In this document: positions 16,162-22,922 of the stretch, piece by piece
Layout of the letters: each line of letters starts with the position of its first letter
Position numbering within the stretch: the stretch's first letter is position 1
Virus record (IMG/VR): IMGVR_UViG_3300046524_000364
Location: 1-30,772 of that record
Length of the DNA: 30,772 nucleotides
Source: a virus
Reading direction: 5' to 3' (one strand)
Position numbers and translations under genes: made by a program
Notes under the pieces: generated by a model
What the model saw: the letters and a program-made list of their open reading frames with translations, nothing else
Database searches by the model: none
What the model was told of the DNA's origin: nothing

Positions 16162-17222
16162 TGCCATTTGTTCGACCAACATTACCGGAACTCATTGACC
16201 GGGTTACTACCGACATTAGCGGCCGAGTCACGGGCGTTCAAAGCGCCGTGCTTCGCCGATCGTTACTCGGCATCATCGGCAGGTCCGAAGCCGGCGCTGT
16301 GCACATGCTCTACGGCTTCCTTGAATGGGCCGCCAAGCAAGCAATCATCGACACTGCTGAGAAGGAATACCTCGAGCGGTGGGCGGCGATCTGGAAGGTG
16401 TTCCGCAAGGCTGCGGATTACTCGACTGGGCCCGCGTTGTTGCTTGGTGCGGTTGGCTCAACGGTGCCGGCCGGAACGATTCTCCAGCGACAAGACGGCG
16501 TGCAGTACCGGGTCTTGGCTGATGGAGTTTTCACCGGTGCCACGCTGCAGCCTGAGATTGTGGCGGTTGATGCTGGCGCCAATGGTGATGCGCCGGCGGG
16601 CACCCCGCTGTTTCTTTTATCGCCCGTGGCTGGGGTGCAATCAACTGGCTCGGCGGCCGCTGATATTGACGGTGGGCTTGATGTTGAGACCGACCCGCAG
16701 TTGCTCAATCGCCTGCTTAAGAGAATTCGGCAGCCCCCTCACGGCGGCGCCTCTTCAGATTATGAGCTTTGGGCGCTCGAAGTGGCTGGCGTTACCCGGG
16801 TGTGGGTTTATCCGCTCCAGATGGGCGCGGGCACTGTGACGGTGCTGTTCGTCTGTGACGGAGAGTCGAACATCATTCCGGATGCCGCCAAGGTAGCAGA
16901 GGTGCAGTCCTACATTAACGAGCGAGCACCCGTAACAGCTGAAGTGTTTGTTGCTGCGCCGGTTCCGGATCCGTTGGACATGGCAGTGAAGCTTTCCCCT
17001 AACACCGCTGTCGTCCAGGCAGCAGTACGAGCCGAGGTTGCCGACCTTATTGTTCGAGACGCGAAGCCTGGCAGCCCGACGCTGATAAGCCGATTGCGCG
17101 AGGCCGTCTCCATAGCTGCTGGCGAATCCGATAACGCCATCACGTCCCCGACGGCAGACGTTGCTCACGCAACCGGGCATATGGCGGTTCCGGGCACCAT
17201 TACTTTCTCCAGCTTCACATAA
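16161..17222 (+). CDS. Baseplate J-like protein gp47 (Mu gp47-like)
   Basis: Main wedge protein of the baseplate, 353 residues from ATG 16161, matching Mu gp47 (360) and the baseplate J family. The N-terminus RPTLPELIDRVTTDISGRV, the helix RSEAGAVHMLYGFLEWAAKQ, the ADGVFTGATLQPEIVAVDAGANGD region (about 115-150) and the G-L-D-V-E-T-D-P segment followed by LKRIRQPPHGGASSDYELWA (about 185-205) are characteristic. An upstream in-frame start at 16128 was rejected because ATG 16161 overlaps the gp46 stop by the standard ATGA-like junction (TGATG). It is followed nine bases later by gp48. Confidence 0.92.
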   Translation: MPFVRPTLPELIDRVTTDISGRVTGVQSAVLRRSLLGIIGRSEAGAVHMLYGFLEWAAKQAIIDTAEKEYLERWAAIWKVFRKAADYSTGPALLLGAVGSTVPAGTILQRQDGVQYRVLADGVFTGATLQPEIVAVDAGANGDAPAGTPLFLLSPVAGVQSTGSAAADIDGGLDVETDPQLLNRLLKRIRQPPHGGASSDYELWALEVAGVTRVWVYPLQMGAGTVTVLFVCDGESNIIPDAAKVAEVQSYINERAPVTAEVFVAAPVPDPLDMAVKLSPNTAVVQAAVRAEVADLIVRDAKPGSPTLISRLREAVSIAAGESDNAITSPTADVAHATGHMAVPGTITFSSFT

Positions 17223-17231
17223 GGAGGCGAA

Positions 17232-17822
17232 ATGCCAACAGCTGCCGACTACCTGGAGCAGCTGAAAACGCTGCTGCCTCCTGGCCAGGCCTTCCCTCGT
17301 GAAGCCGGCACCACGCTTCACAGCCTACTTGATGGGATGTCGATTGAACTGGCGCGAGTAGATGCCCGTGGCGAAGCGCTGCCCCTGGAGGCGATCCCTT
17401 CCAGCTCCAGCGAGCTGCTGGTTGACTGGGAGCGGGTCGCCGGTCTGCCCGACAAGTGCTCTGGTGTACTGGAGGAAACGCTGCAAGGACGGAAGAACGT
17501 TTTGCTGGCAAAGCTTTCAAGCACGGGCGGCCAGTCCGCCCCTTATTTCATTGAGTTGGCGGACTCTCTCGGCTATGTCGTAACCATTGAGCAATTCCGG
17601 CCTTTCCGAGTTGGGCTCTCCCGGGTAGGTGACGCACTCACCAACGGCGACTGGGTATTTGCCTGGCGAATAAAGGCGCCTGCCGTGACCGTAACAAGTT
17701 TCCGCGTCGGCCAGTCAGCAGTGGGCGAGCGCCTGCGCACATGGGGCAATGACACCCTCGAATGCAAAATAAATCAATTGAAGCCCGCGCACACCATCGC
17801 GCTCTTCGCCTACGGAGATTAA
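17232..17822 (+). CDS. Baseplate/tail protein gp48 (DUF2313, YmfQ-like)
   Basis: A 196-residue protein of the DUF2313 (Mu gp48) family that joins wedge to tail fibre. The N-terminus TAADYLEQLKTLLPPGQAFPR is diagnostic, followed by LHSLLDGMSIELARVDARGE, LVDWERVAGLPDKCSG and the RKNVLLAKLSSTGGQSAPYF segment (about 85-105). A C-terminal domain carries two Cys-poor beta segments ending in KPAHTIALFAYGD. An AAGGAGG Shine-Dalgarno lies seven bases before ATG. The fibre gene begins three bases after its stop. Confidence 0.92.
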   Translation: MPTAADYLEQLKTLLPPGQAFPREAGTTLHSLLDGMSIELARVDARGEALPLEAIPSSSSELLVDWERVAGLPDKCSGVLEETLQGRKNVLLAKLSSTGGQSAPYFIELADSLGYVVTIEQFRPFRVGLSRVGDALTNGDWVFAWRIKAPAVTVTSFRVGQSAVGERLRTWGNDTLECKINQLKPAHTIALFAYGD

Positions 17823-17825
17823 CGC

Positions 17826-18941
17826 ATGCACAGAATTGATGGGCCAGGGGCGACGCCTGAGAATATGTTTACTGACGGCGATCCAGTCGCTGGCACTCCA
17901 GCCACCGTGGTCACGGATGACTTCATGAATGATGTTCAGGAAGAACTCATCGGCCTGTTGACTGCCGCCGGCATAACGCCGGTGAAGGGCACCCAAGACC
18001 AAGTGCTGAAGTCGCTGGCAAAGCTACTTCAGGTTCAGAAGCTCACCGCTTTTCCTGCGGCGGGCACCGCAACTGCACTGACCTTGGCACCGAGCCCCGC
18101 CATTGATGGGTACGAGGCAAACCAGAGCTTTCGAGTCAAGTTCAGCCTTGCAAGTGGCGCAAACCCTACTCTGAACGTTTCCGGGAAAGGGGCCAAGGCT
18201 CTGAAGCAGTACGACTCGACTGGCGCCAAGGTGGCGGCTTTGTTTGCGGCGGGCCAACTGTCTCTGGTCGAATATGATGGCGTCGACTGGGTTCTGCTTG
18301 ATCAGCTACCAGCTGCGTCAGATCTTTTCAATACTGCACGGGTCGATGTGGCATCCGCTGGAACAGTAAATCTGACTACTGCCGCCCCATCTACTCGCCA
18401 CATTAATATCACTGGGTCGACGACGATTTCTGGTTTCACTGTTGCAGCAGGGCAGTGCTATTTCGTGAGGTTTGACGGGGCACTGCAGCTTACCAACAGC
18501 GCTACCCTAGTGACCCAGTCTGGAGGAAACATCCTCACTCAGGCTGGCGACACTTGCATGCTCCGCGCTACATCTGCCAACAGTGTTGAGGTCCTCTGCT
18601 ACACCAGGTCCCCCAAGAGCGGTTGTACTGCCTGGGTGTCTTGGAACGGCACTGGCACCGTTGCTGTGCGGGATAGCTACAACGTTTCCAGCATCACCGA
18701 TAATGGCGTTGGCGATTTTACCGTGAACTTAGCTACGCCAATGACAAATGCTAACTACAGCTTTACCTATACAGTTGGTGGAGTCGGTAACGTGATGAAC
18801 ATGGCCAGCGGCGCCTTAGTCGCTCCAACGGTTTCTGCTCTTCGAGTTACTAGTGTGAGCGCTGCCGGCACCGGTACAGGCGCGAACTTCAATATGACGG
18901 ACTTCCCAATTAACAATGTTCAGATATTTGGAGGGAAATAA
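17826..18941 (+). CDS. Tail fibre protein
   Basis: Receptor-binding fibre, 371 residues. The N-terminal part is conserved in Pseudomonas fibres (RIDGPGATPENMFTDGDPVAG, then TVVTDDFMNDVQEELIGLL and GTQDQVLKSLAKLL) and attaches to the baseplate. A beta-repeat region (about residues 80-160) holds the phrase SLASGANPTLNVSGKGAKAL. The C-terminal part from about 170 is Thr/Ser/Asn/Val-rich, with no collar-domain His motif that I can identify, and is probably the host-specific tip. The end (PINNVQIFGGK) is short for a fibre, so this phage likely has short fibres. It shares one base with the following small gene. Confidence 0.88.
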   Translation: MHRIDGPGATPENMFTDGDPVAGTPATVVTDDFMNDVQEELIGLLTAAGITPVKGTQDQVLKSLAKLLQVQKLTAFPAAGTATALTLAPSPAIDGYEANQSFRVKFSLASGANPTLNVSGKGAKALKQYDSTGAKVAALFAAGQLSLVEYDGVDWVLLDQLPAASDLFNTARVDVASAGTVNLTTAAPSTRHINITGSTTISGFTVAAGQCYFVRFDGALQLTNSATLVTQSGGNILTQAGDTCMLRATSANSVEVLCYTRSPKSGCTAWVSWNGTGTVAVRDSYNVSSITDNGVGDFTVNLATPMTNANYSFTYTVGGVGNVMNMASGALVAPTVSALRVTSVSAAGTGTGANFNMTDFPINNVQIFGGK

Positions 18942-19174
18942 TGGCTAAGCGGATTGTGTATCAGTTGCTGGGTGATCCGGTTGCATCTATGACGCCATGT
19001 GAGTGTGGCCTGACCATCACGCAGATCGGGATCAAGGACGTTCCCGTTGGTGTTTCCTTCTGGATCGTGGACGAGTCGATGATCCCCCTTGATCCTGATG
19101 AACGATTGGAGTGGGTGCTCGATAAGGACCAGTTGGGAAGTCCGTCCGGGGTTGGCGGGAGCGAAGAAACCTAG
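18941..19174 (+). CDS. Small protein downstream of the fibre (possible fibre assembly partner)
   Basis: A 77-residue protein whose start overlaps the fibre stop (TAATG), so it is translated with the fibre. I do not recognise a named family. The sequence is acidic with short beta stretches (KRIVYQLLGDPVASM, then VPVGVSFWIVDESMIPLD) and a Ser/Gly tail. The phrases IKDVPVGVSFWIVD and LDPDERLEWVLD recall small proteins coded after fibres in Pseudomonas phages; a chaperone role is only suggested by position. Confidence 0.7.
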   Translation: MAKRIVYQLLGDPVASMTPCECGLTITQIGIKDVPVGVSFWIVDESMIPLDPDERLEWVLDKDQLGSPSGVGGSEET

Positions 19175-19196
19175 TCCTCAACCATCGAATGCCGAT

Positions 19197-19217
19197 ACCG
19201 CTCCACGCGGTTTTTTT
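19197..19217 (+). terminator. Terminator between fibre block and endolysin
   Basis: A 5-bp stem (ACCGC at 19197-19201 and GCGGT at 19207-19211) with a five-base loop is followed directly by seven T. It lies 23 bases after the small fibre-linked gene and 17 bases before the endolysin start. The short stem suggests incomplete termination. Confidence 0.6.
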
Positions 19218-19233
19218 GTGCCCGGAGAAAGCC

Positions 19234-19767
19234 ATGCCGATTACCGAGCAGCAGTTGCTGCAGATCCTCCCGAACGCCGGCCGCAATGCCGGCGTTTTTG
19301 TTCCTGTGCTGAATGCCGCCATGGGCAAGTACGGGATTGTCACGCGCCCGCGTATCGCGGCGTTCATCGCCCAGGTCGGGCACGAGTCGGGCCAGTTGCG
19401 CTACGTGCGCGAGATTTGGGGGCCGACGGCGCAACAGGCAGGTTACGAGGGGCGCGCTGACCTGGGCAACAAAGTTCCGGGTGACGGCTTCAAGTACCGT
19501 GGCCGGGGCCTTATCCAGATCACCGGCCGGGCGAACTATGCGGCGTGCGGTGAAGCGCTGGGCCTGGACCTGGTCAATCAACCCACGCTGCTGGAGCAGC
19601 CGCAGTACGCCGCGATGTCGGCGGCCTGGTTCTGGTCTACCCGTGGCTTGAACACCCTGGCAGATCAAGGACAGTTCGCGAAGATCACCCGGCGCATCAA
19701 TGGTGGGCTCACCGGCCAGGACGACCGCCAAGCGCTGTACGACAAGGCGCTGAAGGTTTTACCGTGA
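19234..19767 (+). CDS. Endolysin, glycoside hydrolase family 19 (chitinase-like)
   Basis: Cleaves peptidoglycan glycan strands at the end of infection. The 177-residue protein has the GH19 lysozyme pattern: the catalytic Glu in IAQVGHESGQLRYVRE, the segment GNKVPGDGFKYRGRGLIQITGRANY (with the F-K-Y-R-G-R-G-L-I-Q-I-T-G core, about 80-100) and the C-terminal RRINGGLTGQDDR. There is no signal peptide, so release needs a holin, which is not in the window. The frame is open from ATG 19189, but ATG 19234 has GGAGAAAG just upstream and gives the family N-terminus (PITEQQLLQILPNA). The gene is last in the plus-strand block. Confidence 0.92.
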   Translation: MPITEQQLLQILPNAGRNAGVFVPVLNAAMGKYGIVTRPRIAAFIAQVGHESGQLRYVREIWGPTAQQAGYEGRADLGNKVPGDGFKYRGRGLIQITGRANYAACGEALGLDLVNQPTLLEQPQYAAMSAAWFWSTRGLNTLADQGQFAKITRRINGGLTGQDDRQALYDKALKVLP

Positions 19768-19839
19768 GAATTATTGTCGTGGGTCGTTGGGGCGGGCTGC
19801 AGCGAAAAAGCAACCCGCTTATGGGGTGACCTTCAAGCT

Positions 19840-20001
19840 CTACTTGCCTTTAGGTGGCGCGTTTCCTCGTCCGCCACCGGAAGGATTACCAGTAGTGCTT
19901 GGCAGATTAGGAATGGCCGGTGCTTTCGGCGCACCTCCTGCGCCGCCGCCACCTTTGCTAGATGATCCCGAACTGCTCTTACTGCCTGCCGACTTGGACA
20001 T
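19840..20001 (-). CDS. Gly/Ser-rich small protein, 53 aa
   Basis: A short frame that reads MSKSAGSKSSSGSSS, then KGGGGAGGAPKAPAIP and ends in GGGRGNAPPKGK. It is basic, very low in complexity and probably disordered. The ribosome-binding site CAGGAG (complement of 20008-20013) lies seven bases before ATG at 20001, which is strong support that it is translated. An opposite-strand frame (19787-20014) covers the same DNA but is Pro/Leu-rich and has no comparable signal. It is the last gene in a minus-strand row with the excisionase-like genes. I do not know a function. Confidence 0.65.
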   Translation of the reverse strand: MSKSAGSKSSSGSSSKGGGGAGGAPKAPAIPNLPSTTGNPSGGGRGNAPPKGK

Positions 20002-20117
20002 GACTATCTCCTGATTACGACTCAGTGGGACTGCAGGGAGACTTTAGTCCAACTGTTGGCATGCGCTCGAAAATTGAAGGCTACCCTCTGGAGATGCCTT
20101 AGAGGCTTGGCTGACAG

Positions 20118-20348
20118 TCAGTCAATTTTTAGCATCTGTGCGAGCAGCGGATCATTCGATCCCAGGATTGCGGCCTGTACATCGACGAAATACATCCCTC
20201 CTGTTATCTCGCCGATGATCTCGCCTTCTTCAATCCATTTCTTCAACTGCTGCAGACTTGGTTTATTGCCGATATATCGCAGCTTTCGATACTCACCGAC
20301 TTCCATGAGCCTCGGCAGTTTTACGGTTATTTGGGACAGGATTTTCAT
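20118..20348 (-). CDS. Excisionase-like small DNA-binding protein
   Basis: A 76-residue protein with a winged-helix-like segment: LPRLMEVGEYRKLRYIGNK, then PSLQQLKKWIEEGEIIGEI and TGGMYFVDVQ. The pattern of a recognition helix (KKWIEEGEI) followed by a short wing and a Y-V-D strand is that of Xis/MerR-type recombination directionality factors. It overlaps the stronger Xis gene upstream by four bases (ATGA), so the two are translated together. A second DNA-binding partner or a small regulator is equally possible. Confidence 0.65.
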   Translation of the reverse strand: MKILSQITVKLPRLMEVGEYRKLRYIGNKPSLQQLKKWIEEGEIIGEITGGMYFVDVQAAILGSNDPLLAQMLKID

Positions 20349-20584
20349 AATTCGATGGCTCGTCGAGCTGCTTCTACTCTTTCGATGAGAGTACTGCCGG
20401 TAGTTCTTCTCACAAGCTTCTCGGGTTCTTGGTACTGCGAATTCGCATCTACGTAGTAATTACGCCCGTGCTTGATAGGTTTAGGTGTAATGCGGCCTTC
20501 GCGGGCCCATTTGCGCAGGGTATTCGGGCTAGGCGGCGTTTTAAAGTGGTCAGCAGCCCATTCTGCGAGAGTCAATTTGGTCAT
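20345..20584 (-). CDS. Excisionase (lambda Xis-like)
   Basis: A 79-residue protein that should bend attP DNA and direct the integrase to excision. The N-terminus LTLAEWAADHFKTPPSPNTLR aligns by eye with the lambda Xis start (LTLQEWNARQRRPRSLETVR), followed by KWAREGRITPKPIKHGRNYYVD, which matches the RWVRESRIFPPPVKDGREY segment. The C-terminus is basic and helical. The frame extends to 20599, but ATG 20584 has AGGTG about seven bases upstream and gives the family start. It lies downstream of DUF4224, a neighbour usually found next to integrase genes. Confidence 0.85.
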   Translation of the reverse strand: MTKLTLAEWAADHFKTPPSPNTLRKWAREGRITPKPIKHGRNYYVDANSQYQEPEKLVRRTTGSTLIERVEAARRAIEL

Positions 20585-20616
20585 GAGTTCACCTGCCATT
20601 AGGCTAATGTCGGCCG

Positions 20617-20814
20617 TTATTTTAGTCTGAGCTCAGGGCTTTTCTTCTGAGCCGTCTGGCCTCCCAGGCGACTGATTACGACTTGGCTTAGCACTTTTGG
20701 GATGCCGTCACCTCCCACGACAAATCCGAATTGTTGCTCCTGTAACCATCTGATTTGAGCGCTCGGCTTTTTATAGCCAGTGAGCTCTGCGACCTCGTCC
20801 TTCGTTAAAAACAT
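20617..20814 (-). CDS. DUF4224 family protein
   Basis: A 65-residue protein starting MFLTKDEVAELTGYKKPSAQ, then IRWLQEQQFGFVVGGDGIPKVL and ending in Lys/Arg-rich residues. This is the DUF4224 pattern, a small helix-turn-helix-like domain common in Pseudomonas and other proteobacterial prophages immediately upstream of a tyrosine integrase. GGAGA precedes the ATG by about seven bases. The open frame continues upstream to 20958 but that part is in a Ser/Arg-rich shadow. Unusually, the next gene here is an excisionase rather than an integrase. Confidence 0.8.
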   Translation of the reverse strand: MFLTKDEVAELTGYKKPSAQIRWLQEQQFGFVVGGDGIPKVLSQVVISRLGGQTAQKKSPELRLK

Positions 20815-20845
20815 CGGGGTTCTCCAGGCGCGATATCTGACAAGA

Positions 20846-21064
20846 CTACATCTTTCCACTCTGCTCGAGGCGCGCCAAGCCCTGTTTGATATGCCCGGCG
20901 TTCTCGCCGATCGTCGCCAGGGCGCCTCGGATATTTTCGTCCACGAACGCACCGCCATTTCGGTTGGCCCACAGTGACAACTCCATGATGGCCGCCTCTA
21001 ATGCGAGCTGGTTCTCATAGATGCGTTCAAGGGTGTCGGGTAGCGAGTATTCTTGGTGTGACAT
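20846..21064 (-). CDS. Conserved-looking small phage protein, 72 aa
   Basis: Acidic helical protein reading SHQEYSLPDTLERIYENQLA, then LEAAIMELSLWANRNGGAF and VDENIRGALATIGENAGHIKQGL. No motif points to a function; a four-helix or coiled-coil dimer is likely. The frame opens at 21199, but ATG 21064 (MSHQEY) follows GGAGCAAGAG and leaves the helical core complete. It is the first gene of the minus-strand excisionase row, and the upstream terminator at about 21134-21168 separates it from the accessory genes. Confidence 0.65.
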   Translation of the reverse strand: MSHQEYSLPDTLERIYENQLALEAAIMELSLWANRNGGAFVDENIRGALATIGENAGHIKQGLARLEQSGKM

Positions 21065-21133
21065 AGCTCTTGCTCCAGTCGTTGAGCTGGAAGCGTAGCC
21101 CACCGCCACACTAGGGAGTTGGCAAACACCAGG

Positions 21134-21168
21134 CAAAGAAAAGCCCGCGATGGGGAAGGCGGGCTTAA
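21134..21168 (-). terminator. Hairpin terminator after the first DUF2388 gene (minus strand)
   Basis: An 8-bp perfect stem (AAGCCCGC at 21141-21148, GCGGGCTT at 21159-21166) with a ten-base loop; read on the minus strand it is followed by the T-rich TTTTCTTT. It lies 70 bases after the stop of the 21237-21560 gene and before the excisionase row. Confidence 0.8.
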
Positions 21169-21236
21169 AGGGATTTTCACTAGGAGCTGGGGTAACCATA
21201 GGTCCTCTACAGTGAAAAGGTTGTGAAAGGTGGTGT

Positions 21237-21560
21237 TCAGTAGGACGTAGCGATTGCCTTAGCCAGTTGCATGTCAGACATCAGTGGTGAGCTGTAGGTC
21301 GAGCGATAGTACCTAGATGCTTGCTCAAACTGAGCGCCCCGAATCTCGCCTTCTGATCCGATGAACGCAAGGGCGTCAGCCTTTGCAGGCTTGAAGTTTT
21401 TCACGGCCGCCGCTGAAAGCCCAGTGGTTGCGGAAAGGATCAGGGTTGGGGCTAACGTTATCATGAACATCGATTTTTCATAGGAATGGTCGGTCCTCTC
21501 ATTAGCATGAGCGCCGACCGATAACGTGATGGCGGCTGCCGTAATCTTCCATGAGTGCAT
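21237..21560 (-). CDS. DUF2388-type secreted protein, copy 1
   Basis: A 107-residue protein with an N-terminal signal peptide (HSWKITAAAITLSVGAHA, likely cut after the Ala-X-Ala) and the DUF2388-type C-terminal pattern: KADALAFIGSEGEIRGAQFE, then QASRYYRSTYSSPLMSDMQL and AKAIATSY. The family is common in Pseudomonas as a periplasmic protein of unknown role. A close paralogue lies at 22056-22382. The start was chosen by comparing the copies: upstream of the ATG before TCATGG they differ by a one-base indel, so only that ATG keeps both copies in frame. Confidence 0.75.
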   Translation of the reverse strand: MHSWKITAAAITLSVGAHANERTDHSYEKSMFMITLAPTLILSATTGLSAAAVKNFKPAKADALAFIGSEGEIRGAQFEQASRYYRSTYSSPLMSDMQLAKAIATSY

Positions 21561-21594
21561 TCTTGGTGCTTCCATTGCGATCAGAGGGGCTAAC

Positions 21595-21623
21595 ATAGCA
21601 GAGCTGTGGCTCGCCAGAAACAA
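21595..21623 (-). promoter_or_regulatory. Putative promoter of DUF2388 copy 1
   Basis: On the minus strand, TTGTTT (complement of 21618-21623), a 17-base spacer and TGCTAT (complement of 21595-21600). The same boxes occur upstream of copy 2 with an 18-base spacer. The conservation of both boxes between the copies is the support; no experimental data. Confidence 0.45.
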
Positions 21624-21705
21624 GAGGCTAGGCGCAGGGCTCGGCACTCGATGCGAGTTTCCATGCTCCTTTGGCTGAGCTCATTGCGCTGGGTGTGCGA
21701 TGAGG

Positions 21706-21924
21706 TCAATGAAGATCTGAGGAAAAAAGCGCCCTGGCCGCCTCGTCCAGTAGCCTATCGATCTCAACCAGCTCGGCCTCTTTGATATCAATCGCGCTTA
21801 TGTAGGCGCACGCCATGAACTGCAGCAGTTCAGGGTCTGAAATCTTCGCAAACTCATCTTTCAGGTCGGGACGCTGGCTGAGTAGGAGAGCGCGTATCTC
21901 TTCTGCGGTTTTCGACTTTTCCAT
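21706..21924 (-). CDS. Small acidic helical protein between the DUF2388 copies
   Basis: A 72-residue protein reading EKSKTAEEIRALLLSQRPD, then LKDEFAKISDPELLQFMACAY and ISAIDIKEAELVEIDRLLDEAA. It is acidic and almost wholly helical, without signal peptide or membrane segment. A GGAGGG Shine-Dalgarno ends seven bases before ATG 21924, which was preferred over TTG 21939. It is on the same strand as its neighbours but has its own ribosome-binding site. I do not recognise a family. Confidence 0.65.
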   Translation of the reverse strand: MEKSKTAEEIRALLLSQRPDLKDEFAKISDPELLQFMACAYISAIDIKEAELVEIDRLLDEAARALFSSDLH

Positions 21925-22055
21925 GGGTATTCCCTCCAAATCTCAGCTCGATTTTACCCCATGAGAATGCGTAGTAATGGCCGCTGATCGCCAGATTGCT
22001 GAAGGGCAAGGCAGATACAAGAAGTCCGGCGCCGTGGACGGCTAGGAAGTGGCTG

Positions 22056-22382
22056 TCAGAGGGAAGTTGCGATCGCCTGGGCCAGTTGAGCGTCCGACAT
22101 CAGCGGTGGGGCATTGGTTGCGCGGTAGTACCGAGAGGCTTGCTCAAACTGGGCACCTCGTATCTCGCCATCCGAACCGATAAAAGCCAAGGCGTCGGTC
22201 TTGGCTGACTTGAAAATCTTAGGCGGCTCGGTCGTGAGAGATGTAGTCGCCCCAATTAAAATGGTTGGCGCGGAGATTGTGAGAAATATCGCGGCAGCGA
22301 TAGGGTTGGCGCCATCGCCTGACACGGCCTGTGTGCTGACCGATGCCAGTAGGGCGATTGCCAGCGTCTTCCATGAGTCCAT
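22056..22382 (-). CDS. DUF2388-type secreted protein, copy 2
   Basis: A 108-residue paralogue of the 21237-21560 protein. Shared parts are the signal peptide start (DSWKTLAIALLASVSTQA versus HSWKITAAAITLSVGAHA), the central TDALAFIGSDGEIRGAQFE and the end QASRYYRATNAPPLMSDAQL plus AQAIATSL. The middle (about residues 25-65) differs more. The annotated frame starts with TTG at 22397; ATG 22382 is preferred for the reason given for copy 1. The hairpin region after copy 2 (about 22020-22045) is decayed relative to the one beyond the toxin gene. Confidence 0.75.
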   Translation of the reverse strand: MDSWKTLAIALLASVSTQAVSGDGANPIAAAIFLTISAPTILIGATTSLTTEPPKIFKSAKTDALAFIGSDGEIRGAQFEQASRYYRATNAPPLMSDAQLAQAIATSL

Positions 22383-22418
22383 TCTTCGTTGCTTCAATTG
22401 CGATCAGAGGGCGCCACG

Positions 22419-22448
22419 ATAGCAGAGCATGGCGCTTGCCAGAAACAA
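22419..22448 (-). promoter_or_regulatory. Putative promoter of DUF2388 copy 2
   Basis: Minus-strand TTGTTT (complement of 22443-22448) and TGCTAT (complement of 22419-22424) with an 18-base spacer. It partly overlaps the foot of the toxin-gene terminator, an arrangement repeated upstream of copy 1. Confidence 0.45.
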
Positions 22449-22474
22449 GAAGCCCGGCGCTGGGCCGGGCTTAT
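22443..22474 (-). terminator. Terminator after the YafO-like gene (minus strand)
   Basis: A 9-bp perfect stem (AAGCCCGGC at 22450-22458 paired with GCCGGGCTT at 22464-22472) with a five-base loop, followed on the minus strand by CTTGTTT. It begins at the stop codon of the YafO-like gene. Degenerate versions of the same sequence occur at about 21610-21645 and 22005-22045. Confidence 0.65.
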
Positions 22475-22914
22475 TAGTGGCAGTCACGCCATACCTTCGC
22501 GAGATGTGAAAGGTATCTCATGACCGCTGGGTTTCGGGCGGAACCGTGCGCATCGGGGCAAAAGAAAGCGAGTATTTGATACGAGTCCTCCTCTAGCTCC
22601 CCCTGTACGTAGACCAGCGCTGCATCTTCGTTTGGTCTGTTTCTGTCACATGTTCTGTAGTATTGGGCTACGTTCTGCCTGAAAGACCCAGGCGGAAGCT
22701 TGATATGGATGTGGGAAAGGTGAGCGTCAAGGGCGGCTTGGGGTTGGGTATATGGTGCATCCCTACCGAAATACAGGGGCACATTCAGACGATCCGAATC
22801 AATATACGACTTGAAATCGCGAGCAATGTTCGAAGAAAGCCTTGGATACTTTAGATCGATAGGCTTGAAAAATTCATCGAATGTTGCAGGGTTGAAGTCT
22901 ACTGAGCAGGACAT
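22474..22914 (-). CDS. YafO-family toxin (ribosome-dependent mRNA interferase)
   Basis: A 146-residue protein whose C-terminal two thirds match E. coli YafO by eye: FKSYIDSDRLNVPLYFGRDA lines up with FISYKRDGVLPDIFGRDALY; LSHIHIKLPPG with VAHIHLANV; YYRTCDRNRPNEDAALVYVQGELEE with FSRTNDEAHLVYCQGAFDE; and SYQILAFFCPDAHGSARNPA with AWLLIAILKPEPHKLARDN. YafO cleaves mRNA on the 50S subunit and stops translation. The 20-residue N-terminal extension is not in YafO. An AAGGGA site precedes ATG 22914 by about five bases. The usual antitoxin YafN is not found; the gene upstream, eight bases away, is unrelated. Confidence 0.82.
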   Translation of the reverse strand: MSCSVDFNPATFDEFFKPIDLKYPRLSSNIARDFKSYIDSDRLNVPLYFGRDAPYTQPQAALDAHLSHIHIKLPPGSFRQNVAQYYRTCDRNRPNEDAALVYVQGELEEDSYQILAFFCPDAHGSARNPAVMRYLSHLAKVWRDCH

Positions 22915-22922
22915 CCATTCCC

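Noticed and set aside
19790-19830. Hairpin GCGGGCTGC ... GCAACCCGC as endolysin terminator
   Set aside because: One mismatch in the stem and no T tract on either strand after it.
19787-20014. Plus-strand frame of 75 codons after the endolysin
   Set aside because: Pro/Leu-rich shadow of the Gly/Ser-rich minus-strand gene; no ribosome-binding site.
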